This document shows positions 1-12,070 of a stretch of 64,000 nt of DNA, one piece after another. The notes below the pieces were generated by a model. The model worked only from the letters and a program-made list of their open reading frames with translations, was not told the DNA's origin and searched no databases. Each line of letters opens with the position of its first letter. The first letter of the stretch is position 1. Origin of the DNA: Caprella mutica (lineage: Eukaryota > Arthropoda > Malacostraca > Amphipoda > Caprellidae); the NCBI GenBank assembly GCA_947561585.1, contig CANNZV010003213.1, forward strand, positions 115,258-179,257, given 5' to 3'. A program made the position numbers and the translations under genes.

Positions 1-339
1 TCAGATCACTACAATATATTCTTCATCTTGTTGTATTCATTATCCCTTATTTTCGATTTATCTGATTAAATTGTTATTTCCAATTATTATTAATAATTAA
101 TCTAATTCATTCTGTTCTAATATTCTTTCCAATCAATATATCTAGATTGATCTTTTATTTTTTAGAAGTTTACATAGAATTGCGATTTAATAATCAATAT
201 AAATTTAAAAGTTAAGTACAGGATATAATGTGAGATTTCCCACAAAAAAAAAATATACAGACTACACAGGGAAATCAAAATAATTATCTTATGAGAAGCA
301 TTCAGAGAGTAAAATGACTCAATATTTAATTAAATTTAT
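1..339. other. AT-rich DNA, nothing recognised
   Basis: No open frame, repeat array or element end could be recognised before the minisatellite that begins near 340. Confidence 0.5.
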
Positions 340-1080
340 TCAATATTAATAGAATAAATAAAATATTAATAAAATAAACAAAATATTAATAAAATACACA
401 AAATATTAATAAAATAAACAAAATATTTATTAAGTTGATAAAATATTTATTAAGTTGATAAAATATTTATTAAGTTGATAAAATATTTATTAAGTTGATA
501 AAATATTTATTAAGTTGATAAAATAATTATTAAATTGATAAAATAATTATTAAATAGTAAAATATTTATTAAATTATAAAAATTTATTGAATTATAAAAT
601 ATTTATTAAATTATAAAATATTTATTAAATTGATAAAATATCCAATAAATTGATAAAATATTTATTAAATTGATAATTTTTTTATTAAATTGATAATTTT
701 TTTGTTAAATTGATAAAATATTTATTAAATTGATAAAATATTTATTAAATTGATTAAATATTTATTAAATTGATAAAATATTTATTAAATTGATAACGTA
801 TTTATTGAATTGATAAAATATTCATCAAACTGATAAAATATTTATTAAATTGATAAAATATTTTTTAAATTGATAAAATATTTTTTAAATTGATAAAATA
901 TTTACCAAATTGATCAAATATTTATTGAATAAGTAGTATATTTATTAAATTAATAAAATGTTTATTGAATTAAAATAATATTAAATAAATGAATTAATAA
1001 TAATTAAATTTATAAAATGTTACTTAATAATTGATAAAATTAGATAAATAATATAATTTTAATTAATTAATATTAAGTAA
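340..1080. repeat. AT-rich minisatellite, ~20-bp unit
   Basis: More than thirty tandem copies of a roughly 20-bp unit close to aaatatttattaaattgata. The left part uses a variant with 'taagttgat' and the right edge decays into shorter AT-rich units. There is no coding potential. Confidence 0.9.
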
Positions 1081-2331
1081 ATCAATATTATGTTGCACTA
1101 TGCGATTGTAGGTTCAGTAGCAGCCAATTTTCAAGCTAACAGCTCCTAGTCGAGCTACTGGCATGCGAGTACAGTGGGATGCTGTCAACTGTCACGTCAG
1201 TAACTTGCAACGTTTAACGAAGCCTTAACTCGTTTATTAAGCAGATATACGAGCCATTAAATTTTACATATTCGTCCAATTCTATTTATTCATTCATCAA
1301 ATAAATGCTCACTACTTATAAACACTTTAAACTCTCTGATGTTCATCATTCCAATAAATTACACGATTGAAGGAATCTCAAACTTTCTTAGAGAATGAAA
1401 ACAGAACTTCATGCATCTTAATTCAGAAGAACATCCTGTCTGAAGAGTACAACTTAACTGTTTTAAGGGAAAGAGAAATTCGGAAGAACCTAATTATGAT
1501 TACAGTATTAAATTTACTATTTAACACCACAATATAATTCATCCATAATGAATTAAAACTAGATCACTTCATAAAACTAATTTTATTATAGCGACTCAAG
1601 AGATGAATAGAAAACTTATTGATTTTATGCCAGATTATAGGAAAAATGTTTTTATTGAAAGAATAAGTTCATTATATTATATATCAAGATGGTTCACTAT
1701 ACATGATTTCATTAGAGAAGAGTCTATATCTATATTTTCAGAATAGAAAAATTCTATTAAATTCATCTCAAATATGGACTTTTTATATGTATAGACATTA
1801 AATCTATATAGTATGTATACAGAAAATTGATTTACTGAAATGATTTCATATTAAAAGCCTTTCAATTATATATTTTATATTTTCAAACATATTACTTATA
1901 ATTTAAGCTAGTTATATCAACGATCATTCAGGAAATACGAGTTTCCCTTATTTGAAATACAAGAAAAATTTGTATTAAAGACCAATTTATCAATAATAAA
2001 TATTGAAGACAAAAATCGGTTTAATGAATCATCCATTTTCGAAGGCAAAGAGGCAATAATACAAATTGATCCACGTTTTTTTTATGTATTGTCTATTTAT
2101 AAAGACATCGAAATCATCGAAACTATCACATTGAGCTGAATGAAGTCACAAACACTTAATTAACTTGTTCATGGAAATGGAATGCTTTTTGATCAATTAG
2201 CTTCTGGAAAAAGAAGTGATTTATAAAATAATCTTCCTAGTTCCAAATCCTGAGCGAATATGAACACTTAAGATCCATCAGCTTACAGACTAATGTGAGA
2301 CAATATTAACCCTAATGAGTAGTTAGATGTT
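1081..2331. other. Intergenic AT-rich DNA, nothing recognised
   Basis: A short less AT-rich patch lies at about 1080-1250, but no frame, splice pair or element end could be supported. Confidence 0.4.
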
Positions 2332-2853
2332 TGTTTTCTAAGCACATCCTTTTTAAATTACATTATATCTTTAATGTCATACATTAAAATTCACTGGCCT
2401 TTCTTGACTTTGTTCCTACATAAATATCATATATATCTTTGTATTAAAAAGTTAAAAAGTATTTACGTATCGGCGTAAATATGCGTAATTCACGTAAATT
2501 AGGAAATCAATTGCACTCTGGTGACGTGTGGTAATGTAGATATACAGTTTGGTTAGCCACTAAGCACATATAAGTCCACGTTTTCATGAATTAGACACAC
2601 ATGCACGAGATGTGATTAGGTCACACTCCACCAAATCCCAGTTCTGTTCTGTCTCTTGCCAATGTTTTATATACCTTTTTATTCATTTCTCCTTATATGT
2701 TCAATTTTACTTTAAATTTGGTACTCATTTGTTTTGTATAAATACTAACAACATGTAAAAAATACAATATCGAATGTTTATAAATAAGACTTGCGTTTTT
2801 AAAACACATAAGTGAAACCTTCCTGATCATTCTGATAGTCAAATACATTTGGG
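2332..2853 (+). repeat. Dispersed repeat family R1, copy A
   Basis: Shares ordered blocks with copies at 4254-4755, 8540-8746, 10708-10890 and 22610-22945, all in the same orientation. The blocks are 'ctttcttgactttgttcctac', 'cacgtaaattaggaaat', 'tatttctccttatatgttcaat', 'acattagtttagtatat' and the tail 'ctgatagtcaaac'. Copies A and B are the longest at about 500 bp. The class is unknown; it could be a solo LTR, a SINE or a non-autonomous DNA element. No transposase or RT sequence is visible in any copy. Confidence 0.75.
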
Positions 2854-2859
2854 CTCAAA

Positions 2860-4253
2860 CGCTCTATAAGGGGAGCGGAGCAGCACGGAGTGGATTGGAG
2901 CGCCATCAATGAGGTTTAGTATTCGTATGCAGAGACGCTTGGCTTATCACACTGCGAGTGGATCGGCGCTGCATAAAAAAAAACCTTAATTACACACAGC
3001 TCTGGTTGTTGTGTGTACGTACCCTTTGGGTTAAGATGTTGAGACTTAGTAATCGATATATTAGAGGGGAAAAAATAGATCTGAGGAATGGTTATGGAGT
3101 AGACAGAATGTTACTCAATATTTATCAGGAAATTGTGATGTGTTATTTCAGAGCATTGAAATGTGATATAGTTTCAAAGGTTATAGGAGATCTAATGTTG
3201 ACTAAATTGTTAAACTTAAGAAATAAATGGAAACACCCTTTGTGGTACATCACCTCAATCATCAAAAAAAATACATTTTAAAAATAAAAACAGTAGGAAA
3301 TTGATAACGTTACATTTTTTTTATTCGTATGTATTTTTAGCATTATATATCTTGTTATTCATTAAATTATAAAAAATTCTTGTCACTACGGAATAATAAA
3401 TAAATTACGACCCGGAATAATTTAGAATGATTAAATGACGTTTCACAATTCTAATTAAAATACTTAGGATAAAGAATGAAAGACATGATCACGTTACTCA
3501 TATTATAATTAGATTTATATACATTATACCAATGTTGCTACATTCTGTATATCATTAGCTAAATAATTCATAAATACAGCTTTCACAATAATTACTATCT
3601 AGATTTTTTATCTAGAATAGGGGTTCAATCTCCTTATGTAATGAAAAACTTCATTAACTCATATACAAATTATAAATCTTAAGTGTTAAAGCAACTTGAC
3701 ACATGGAGTATTTTTATTTAGGATTTTCTTTACAACTTTGCCTGGCGTCACTTTGTTTGCAATATATTAATGAAGAATATGAAACAAACGCTATGTCTCT
3801 AGTACTAAGACTGTATGAGTTAATGCCTCTTGCAGTCGGAAAAATAAAATTTTCATGAGAGCCAATTTACTGAAATTTTTGGTAAAAATTGTCTAACTTA
3901 AATAATTCTGGTTCTATAAATTAGCTTGGAAACTCTTATTTAGGCGTAGTGCCCTCTCCTTAATGCATCTAGTCAACAAATCATTTTATGCGAGACCCGA
4001 AAAAAGCTTCAATACCTGAGCAGATAGGTCTTTTGACCAAATTGACAGGAATGATTTAAAATATTGTCCATCTGTTTTTTAAGCACTTCTAGATTGTTTT
4101 TAGCTTTAATTAATATTTCAACGCGTTATCCGAGATCTTAACACGTTCAAATTTGATGGAGCCGGTCTCCTTAACTTGAGATTATAATGAAGTAATAGCT
4201 ATTTTGAAATAGATTATTATCACAAAATCATTCCCGCAATGAGTTTGACATGG
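2860..4253. other. Intergenic, no supported gene
   Basis: A GC-richer patch at about 2870-2960 and a 107-codon frame at 2958-3281 are present. The frame has no recognisable domain and no splice or codon support, so it is not called as a gene. Confidence 0.4.
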
Positions 4254-4755
4254 GTTTTCTAAACACGCACTTTTTAAATACTTAATACCTCTCATTTCAT
4301 TTCTTTCTTGACTTTGTTCCTACTCAAATGACAATTGTATTTTTGTATTAAAAAGTTAAAATATATTTACGTTTCTGCATAAATCAGCGTAAATCACGTA
4401 AATTAGGAAATTAATTGTAGTGTATGGTGATATTTCGAAACGTAGAAAAACAGCTTAGTTAGCCTCTAATCACACATCACTCCACGTGTTCTGGAGTAAA
4501 AACACAGGCGCGATATGTGATTGGGTCAAACTCCACCCACTCACAGCTCTGCTCTCTCAGTTACCGATATCTTATGTACCTATGTATTTATTTCTCCTTA
4601 TATGTTCAATATTTTAACTTCAAATTTGGTTCACATTAGTTTAGTATATAAATAAAACATCTTGTAAAGTTACCGTGGGTTCATAAATGATACAATTTTT
4701 TTAAACCAAAGTCAAACTTCCTCTTACATTCTGATAATCAAACTCATTAAGGTTT
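4254..4755 (+). repeat. Dispersed repeat family R1, copy B
   Basis: A full-length-like copy that is collinear with copy A from 'tttctaaacacgcac' to 'ctgataatcaaactcatt'. The divergence of the two copies suggests an old family. Confidence 0.75.
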
Positions 4756-5199
4756 TGATGTTATTATATAAACCCTTTTTAAGCTATTTATTCAATTAGT
4801 TGATTATGATGAATAGACCTGGAACTCTTTGTTATATTTTATCAATCTTCAACGTACTTATAAAAAAGTAATGACTATTTTGTAGATAAGGAATAATGAT
4901 TACTTATAAAGAAAGCTCTTGCACATAAATTTTACAAAATAGAGTGGACTAAATATGGATAGAGGATCAAAAAATACCAATTTAACTAATCTAATTTACT
5001 GAATAATATTTAAAGAGAATTACAGCAAAGTTCCAATACTGGAACTACTTGTTGAGATTATTTAAGATTTAATGAACTATTGCAATACAAAAAATGGAGA
5101 TCAGAAGAATATAAAAATATAAACTTTGAGTAAAACTTAATGGAAGTTTTCAATGGACAATAAATAGTTTATACCGATTGGTTATACAAAATCGAAGTC

Positions 5200-5465
5200 T
5201 TAAAGAAGTTATTAAAGAAGATTTAAAGAAGTTATTAAAGAAGTTATTAAAGAAGTTATTGAAGAGGTAATTAAAGAAGTTATTAAATTTAATAAATTTA
5301 ATAGTTATAAAAGTTATAAACGTTATAAAAGTTATAAAAGTTATCAAAGTTATTACATTTATTAAAGTTATTAAAGTTATTGAAGTTATTACAGTTAATA
5401 AAATTATCAAAGTTATTAAAGTTAATAAGTTATTCAAAGTTTTTATGTTATTCAAAGTTTAAGTT
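5200..5465. repeat. Simple tandem repeat of gttattaaagaa-type units
   Basis: Short repeats of 'gttattaaag' and close variants run through this interval. The open frames seen here on both strands are low-complexity products of the repeat, not genes. Confidence 0.85.
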
Positions 5466-5794
5466 ATACGGTTATACGTTATACAATTTTTATTTATATC
5501 TAAGATTTATTTTAATGATAGTTTGTAGGTATAGATGGAAAAGAAAAAGGGCTGTCACTGAAAGTTACTTAAATATTCATGTCTTCTTAAAAAGCAACAA
5601 ACCTTCAGTTTATACTGCTCTCCCATTAGTTCAGCGGTGCACCCCGAGAATCTCAACCCGTCAGCCTTCTCTAAGTGTTTTAGCCTGTCATCTCAATTAT
5701 AACCATTACGTATAGCTCGGTTTAATTGTTGGACATCAAGAAGATTTTAGTAGAGTCGTTTTAAGACATTAGGTTTGGTTTGAAATCTCATATA

Positions 5795-6249
5795 CAGTAG
5801 CGGACAAGATGTAAGGGTAGGCAAAAACAATTTATCTAAACTTTAATCTCATATAAAGTACAAGACACACATTGAAATTTGCACGTATTTTCATATAGAG
5901 CTCATATATATTCGTATGAAATTTCAAGGCATTTGGACAATTATTCTAGGAATAGTTCCATATTTCACTTCGAACACTAAATTTTGCTGTGGTCAAAAGT
6001 TAAGGGTAGACACCATAAATTTTGAAATAATCGCGGATATTGGCAATTAACTTAATAATTTGTGAATAGTTCTTCGCTATATCACTTCAATACATCTTCT
6101 TCCAAAAAATTCTACTAATTTTGCACAATATAAAGGAGTTATCCATCTTCTGCTCATCCTCAAGAAATGTCCACAAGTTTACCCTCGGATACAGTCTCTA
6201 TTTGTCGTTGCGAGAGATTTCGATTGCCACATGAAAATCCAACAGGATT
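5795..6249. mobile_element. Possible Tc1/mariner-like transposon end, interrupted
   Basis: After a TA dinucleotide the sequence begins CAGTAGCGGACAAGATG, the form of a Tc1/mariner terminus (TA followed by CAGT). A related word, 'caaaagttaagggtaga', recurs near 5994. The matching inverted end was not found. The interval stops at the target duplication of the foldback element at 6259, and whatever element was here probably resumes after 7259. No transposase motif could be read with confidence. Confidence 0.3.
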
Positions 6250-6258
6250 GTGTAACAT

Positions 6259-7250
6259 GGTGGCCGGTCAAAAGATCCCCGGTCATTTGATCCCCAGTCA
6301 TTAGATCCATGGTCATTAGATCCATGGTCATTTGATCCCCATACCATTTGATCCCCATACCATTTGATCCCCATACCATTTTATCCCCGGTCATTTTATC
6401 CCCAATCATATTTTTTGTTTGTTCATATATTTAGCATACAATAATTTATTACGATTTTTATTTCTATATAAAAATTGCTATTAACTATTTAAATAATAAA
6501 TAAAACTTGTGAATTTCTTTATAATGAAACAAAATAACAGAATTCAATCAGCGAGAACTTATTATCGCAACAAAATTATTATTTTTATTTACAAATAATT
6601 TACATTTTCAACTATTCAGAAAACATATTGGAGGTGATAGAAAGCTAAAGTTACGTATATTCACTTCGCAAGCTAAGTGAATATACCTAACTTTCAATAT
6701 AAGCTGTTTTCTCCGAAACTATTACAAACATTATGATCATGTAGGTGGGATGGATTGAAAAACATTTTATGGTAAGTAGTATACCTAAGTTATTTTACCA
6801 TAAAAATATTTTATGACGCATGACGATTATTATAATGCAATAGTTACGGCAAAGAAAGTTACTACTCAATTAGCTCCTATACAGGAGAAATAATTACGAG
6901 ACACGGTCCTGATTTATTTGATTAGTAATATTCGCTAGTTATAATAAGTGTGGGGTTTATCTGTGCATTTAAATTGATTTTACGATTGAATAGTGCTGTA
7001 ATGTAAATTTGAACTTTGATACTGTTTCTTATTTGAATAAAAAAATGTTAAATTTCTTGTTAGCTGTTTTTACCCATATTACTTAGTTTCTTTAAAAACT
7101 TCATCGACTGTAAGGTACATATTTCTATTATATAATAAATAAATAATATATTCACATATAATAAATGAATAGTAGGTGTATAAACGGAAAATATGACTGG
7201 GAATCAAATGACCAAGGATCTTTTGACCGAGGATCAATTGACCTAGACCC
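6259..7250. mobile_element. Foldback transposon FB-1 with 9-bp target duplication
   Basis: Both ends carry arms built from short units around 'ggtcatttgatcccc'. The left arm is at about 6259-6412. The right arm is at about 7185-7250 in inverse orientation, with units such as 'gaccgaggatcaattgacc'. The element is bracketed by GTGTAACAT at 6250-6258 and again at 7251-7259, a 9-bp target site duplication. The interior is AT-rich and has no transposase frame, so the element is non-autonomous. A 9-bp duplication with modular inverted arms fits Drosophila-type foldback elements or Mutator-like elements; family assignment is inference. Confidence 0.85.
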
Positions 7251-7435
7251 GTGTAACATATTGTGGCTCAACATAAGCAGTATGGAGTTGTTGATTCCAA
7301 ACCGAAGAATAGTAGACTTCCAAAGCATTGCTGAGAGAAGATCATGCAATTCTTCAAATTAGCTTGCAAGGAAGCTTCATCAATTCTGGTCAAATTTTTC
7401 GTGAGATAGATGTCATGTCTGGTAGTATGGTGTCC

Positions 7436-7605
7436 CAGTTATCTTTAATCAATAGTTATTTTTAATCTTTAATCCATAATTTTTTTAAATCTTTAATCCA
7501 TGGTTATTTTAATCTTTAATCAAAAGTTAATTTTAACCTTTAATCAGTAGTTATTTTTAATCTATAATCAATAGTTATTTTTATTCTTTAATTCAATAGT
7601 TATTT
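7436..7605. repeat. Minisatellite, ~22-24 bp unit
   Basis: About seven copies of a unit close to 'agttatttttaatctttaatc', variably ending in 'aata' or 'cata'. No coding potential. Confidence 0.85.
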
Positions 7606-8539
7606 TTCATAAGCCTATTCAGAAAGTGATCTCAGTTACACATGGAACAGAAGTATAAAATATAGGGTTCATTTCCTAATTCCGTTAGTTCAAAGTTTAG
7701 GCAAAATTAAATACACACGGAAGCCAACAGATCAGGTTGACCCAAAAAATATAACGTTCGTAATACACCCTAGAACAGTTTCAAATGAATATTTATTTAT
7801 AGTTTAAATGAAAATAATTTTACCTAGCGGAGTTTTCTGGATATTTAACGTTGTGTAAATTTTATAGGGGAAGGAGTGAAATTTGGGACGTTAAGGATTT
7901 AACAACACTAAACAAAACCATACAAGATTTGTAATCACATACCCATATTTAGTGGACCATATGAGCAAGAATAGGGAGCCGCCATCCGTCAATCAGTGCG
8001 TAGTCGCTACATTTTAGCCCATCTAACAGGATTCAGTTCTTTCCATGTTACTGGTGTAAGAAGTTTATAGGGCGGTAATCATATTATATAATACTGGAGA
8101 CAAAACATGCTAATTTGGCTAGCAAGGCAGTTTTCTATATGGTCCGATCTCAGATGAGTTGATTGATCCAGTAGTTGAGTATTTGGTTAATAATCACCAG
8201 TTGATAAGTGCATTAGTGGATAGGTAGATATAGTGGTTCAGCCTCTGAATCCTGACATCAATTTGGAAATGCTCGAAATCCCGTGAAATGCTCCGCCATA
8301 AGGTTTCACCTGCTGATGATCTCAGGGAAAACATTATTACTAGTGGCAAAGATTTTCCGGTCAGTGAAACGAACCAAGGTCTTGTATAGATTTTAGTGTT
8401 ATTTAGTAATATTAATCACTGCCAGAAAAATCCGCCACTCTTCAAATAAAACAATGTTATTATATTTGATAAATGATGATGATGAGTTTGCACATCCCTC
8501 TTGAATTACTTTGTATCCTTCAAGTCATTTCTTTAAATT

Positions 8540-8746
8540 GATTTGCCTTTCTTGACTTTCTTCATACATAAATACAAAACAATTTTTCGTATCAAAAAGA
8601 AAAAAATATTTACGTATCAGCTTAAATCACGTGATAATTGTATTGTGGTGTAATTGTATTGTTGTGATGTGAGATAACGTAGAAATACAGTTTTTGTAAC
8701 CTCTAAAAACACTACACTGCACGTTTTCATGAAGAGCTGACACATG
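8540..8746 (+). repeat. Dispersed repeat family R1, copy C (5' part)
   Basis: Matches the first half of copies A and B ('gcctttcttgactttcttc', then 'tccacgttttcatga'-like sequence). It stops abruptly at the left end of the foldback element at 8749. Copy D at 10708 holds the second half of the family, so C and D may be one copy split by inserted DNA. Confidence 0.65.
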
Positions 8747-8748
8747 AC

Positions 8749-9852
8749 AGGAGTTTTCCCCGAAGGAATTTTGCCAGGCGGCATATTGCCCAGCGGAATT
8801 TTTCCAGTGTGGAATCTTGCCAGGCGGATTTTTGCCCGGAGGAATATTCCCAGTGGATTTTATATTCCTAGGTTTAAATTGGTTAATTGGAAATTATAAG
8901 TATAAAATGTGAGATGCAACTTACATAAATATAAAACATTTTAATGTTACTTTAACATATATTTGTACTATGAAAAGTTTTACTTAAAAAATGTAAAATA
9001 GCCACGAAATTGGAAGCAAAATGAGTTTGATTATACTAAAAATAATTACAGAATATCTTTTAAATTTGACTGTTATATATTTTGACAGTAGTTAAGTTTT
9101 AAATAATACTATATGTTTTTTTATTTTTAAAATACTATAATTTAGCAATCTTAACTGTGTTTTGCAATTCACTTACGGCTTTATTTACCTGTACAGTACT
9201 TCGTGACGAGATATGACAATATGTTCATTAATACTTTCAATGATTTCATTAACGATTTCATAGTTTTCAGTCTTACATGAAGTATTAATATTCTTTTAAA
9301 TTATGATATCTTTTTATAGACGCCATTGTGAAAGATATAAGACATTAGTTGTAAAAGAGTAAACATCAGGAACCAACTAATTACAATGAATGAATATATA
9401 TCCTACTTTTTCAAGTCGTATAATACCATTCTTAATATCTGTTAAATTGTAACGATTAAATAGTTTGCTTCTTAAATTATCGAAAATGTAGAATTATTGT
9501 TAGTTAGACTAACCTTATCTTTTTCAATTACGGTCATAAGTGAATTGTACAACAAGGTTAGTATATATGTTAAACACTTTAATTAAAATATGTTCAGTAA
9601 TTATCTTAAGTAAATTCAAAATTAATTTTATTTTAATTTCCGTGACTATTTAATATCAGTTAAATAAAAAATTTCACATTTTATACTTATAATTTACAAT
9701 TTACCAATTTAAACATAGAAATACATAATCCACTGGGAAAATTCCGCCTGGCAAAAATCTGCATGGCAAAATTCCACACAGGCAAAATTCCGCCGGTCAA
9801 TATTCCGCCGGTCAATATTCCGCCGGGCAAAATTCCCCCGGCCAAAAGCCCT
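8749..9852. mobile_element. Foldback transposon FB-2 with GC-rich modular arms
   Basis: The left arm (about 8749-8912) repeats a GC-rich unit around 'gcggaattttgcc', then passes into 'taaattggttaattg' and 'aattataagtataaaatgtga'. The right arm (about 9672-9852) is its reverse complement in the same order, including the AT-rich inner part. The ~760-bp middle is AT-rich and carries no transposase. A minus-strand frame rich in GGILP/GGILT repeats at the right end is a product of the arm units, not a gene. No clear target duplication was found. Confidence 0.8.
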
Positions 9853-10707
9853 AGAACTGGGTAAAGTAACCAGTGACCAAAAAGAGCGTAATAAACTGAA
9901 TAGTTATTTATAAAGTTTGCATCTCCTCCAGATTGCAACCCCCCTTATCTATGGCATTTATACATTTAATTATGTATTTGGTATTAACTAAAAGAATTTG
10001 GATCTATTCCAGCCAATCTAATTTTTGTCACTACACACCACTACCATTCCTTTTTCTATGTGTATGACTCTAATCCAGCAATGTTTCATATTATGGATTA
10101 AGAATCGTGTGGAAACTTCTAAAATTTAAAGTAATCACTAAATTTAACATGGACATAATTACAAATTAATCGTTAATACATTAACGGAAGAGATCACAGT
10201 GTGAAGCATGGTACGCAGTTTATGAAAATTTATAAAGTGGATTCTATAAGCTGTATTTTTCGATAAATTGATTATTTAAAAATTGGTATTAATTTGTTTC
10301 ATTTTAGATAAGGCCACATACGTAACAATTAAATTGAAAAATCAAACACTCATAAAATTTCTTACCTATTCAATAACATACTCTATATAACAGCACAATA
10401 TATAATTTTGCAATATTTATAATTGTTACTGCAGTTGCACAACATACTTTAAAACTATTAAAAATTACTAAGCGTAAGTACATTGTACAATGTAAAGTCC
10501 TAATATATATGCCACGTCACTCCAAATTCAGATATTAGTATAGTCAGTTATATAATATTTTCTTTAATCCCTTGTTCGTAGAAGACAGAATATTGTAGGG
10601 ATAAGAATTATAAAAATCTAACTTCGGGCAAGACTCTCATTTATTACCCTTTTGTTGTTGGTGTGAGTCGAGATTTTGTAATAAGAGCGGGGTACACGCC
10701 TGTATAT
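9853..10707. other. Intergenic AT-rich DNA
   Basis: Nothing supportable was seen between the foldback element and the R1 copy D fragment. Confidence 0.4.
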
Positions 10708-10890
10708 ACTTATGTATTTATTTCTCCATATATATTCAACAATTTTATCCGAAATTTGTTACACATTAGTTTAGTATATATACTAACAACTTGTAAAAAT
10801 ATAGTACCGTAGGTTTATAAATATGACATTTGTATTTTAAACACCTATTAAAAACCTTCCGATAAATTCTGATAGTCAAACTCATCAGGG
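10708..10890 (+). repeat. Dispersed repeat family R1, copy D (3' part)
   Basis: Holds only the second half of the family: 'tatttatttctccatatat', 'cacattagtttagtatata', 'taacaacttgtaaaaa' and the tail 'ctgatagtcaaactcat'. It may be the remainder of copy C displaced by about 2 kb of inserted DNA. Confidence 0.7.
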
Positions 10891-11950
10891 TTAAAAGTTT
10901 TTCATCATATCTAAACATAGCAAACAAGATATTTTAATGCGTTGGGATTGTAGTTAAAAATATTGAAACATAATATAATATAATAATCATTTCTGGGAAT
11001 ACTATAAACGTATATACATTAGAAATGATAAAAGTTTGCTTTTTTCCCAAGTGCATTCAGATAATTTGAGTTATTTGTATATGCATTATTTACATTTATA
11101 TTAAAAATAATACACACAATGGATCTAATTATTAAAAATCTCTCATAATGAAAAATACTGTAGTAAGACATATTGACACATTACTTCGAATGGGTAGACT
11201 ATATTTATTTTGTAGTATATTTCAATATTCAATACATATTTTATTTTAAAAGCACTTTTAAATAATCTGAAAAAATAAAGACACGAACATAAATGATTCA
11301 TAATATATTATTGTTGACCTTTCCTTTATATTCAACAAAAACATGTTTGTGAGCAGCCATTCTAGTACAAACCTGTACATTTTTGTTTTCTGCTGCCCTT
11401 TGGTTTCTAGTTAGTACTCTGAAAATATTCTTTAAAATGCACAGATTTTCTGCCAGAGTCTCCAAAAGTTTTTGTCCACAGTAGCTTCTGATTTTGACAG
11501 AATTCTGTCATCGTGATATCTAGGAAATAAAGGTTTCATCATTACAGAGAAAACACATTCGGTATCTAACAATATAGAAAAGTTTATACAGCAGACCCGC
11601 AAAAATGTTAATATTAATATAGCCATTACATTATATACATATATTTTGAAATACAACTAAAACTTTGAATTAATGTAATAGAAAATATATATCAATTAAT
11701 AATTTTCCTAGAAAACTTTGTAGAATAACTATTCTCAATCAGTTTTCATTTAATTCTCTCTCGCAGTACATTGGCACAGTAACATTTTAGATTGACATAC
11801 CCAAAACGTGTTTGTGCAACGGGTTCAATATTGTAAATAAATATTGAAAACTCACAGGCTGATAAATAGCGGTTGATACTCATTATATGATTCAATGGTG
11901 CAGCGCGTTTGTTTTAAATCTCTCCTACATCGTTATGGACATACATAATG
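10891..11950. other. Intergenic, one weak minus-strand open stretch
   Basis: A minus-strand frame is open for about 69 codons over 11298-11507 with an amino-acid mix less biased than random AT-rich frames. It lacks a supported start, splice site or domain, so it is not called as a gene. Confidence 0.3.
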
Positions 11951-12070
11951 ACGGCACTAGGACTTTTCCTCGCCGGACCATTTCCCGCCAGATTTTTCCC
12001 CGCTAGGACTATTCCCCGCCGGACTTTTCCTCGCCTGGACTATTCCCCACCGGACTTTACCCCGCCGAAT
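11951..12070. repeat. GC-rich minisatellite, ~18-20 bp unit
   Basis: About six copies of a unit resembling 'ccccgccggacttttcctcg' with variants. Its character matches the arms of the foldback elements at 6.3 and 8.7 kb, but no inverted partner was recognised. It may be a single arm of a related, partly deleted element. Confidence 0.75.

Noticed and set aside
340..1080. Possible CRISPR-like regular array
   Set aside because: The units are directly contiguous with no unique spacers, and the DNA is eukaryotic. It is a minisatellite.
2958..3281. 107-codon plus-strand frame
   Set aside because: No recognisable domain, splice context or composition support. Such lengths arise by chance and no homologue is recognisable by eye.
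9687..9938. Minus-strand frame with GGILP/GGILT repeats
   Set aside because: It is a translation of foldback arm units, not a repeat protein gene.
11298..11507. Minus-strand 69-codon open stretch, possibly zinc-finger-like upstream
   Set aside because: Stops interrupt the putative Cys pair upstream and no splice sites can be assigned with confidence.
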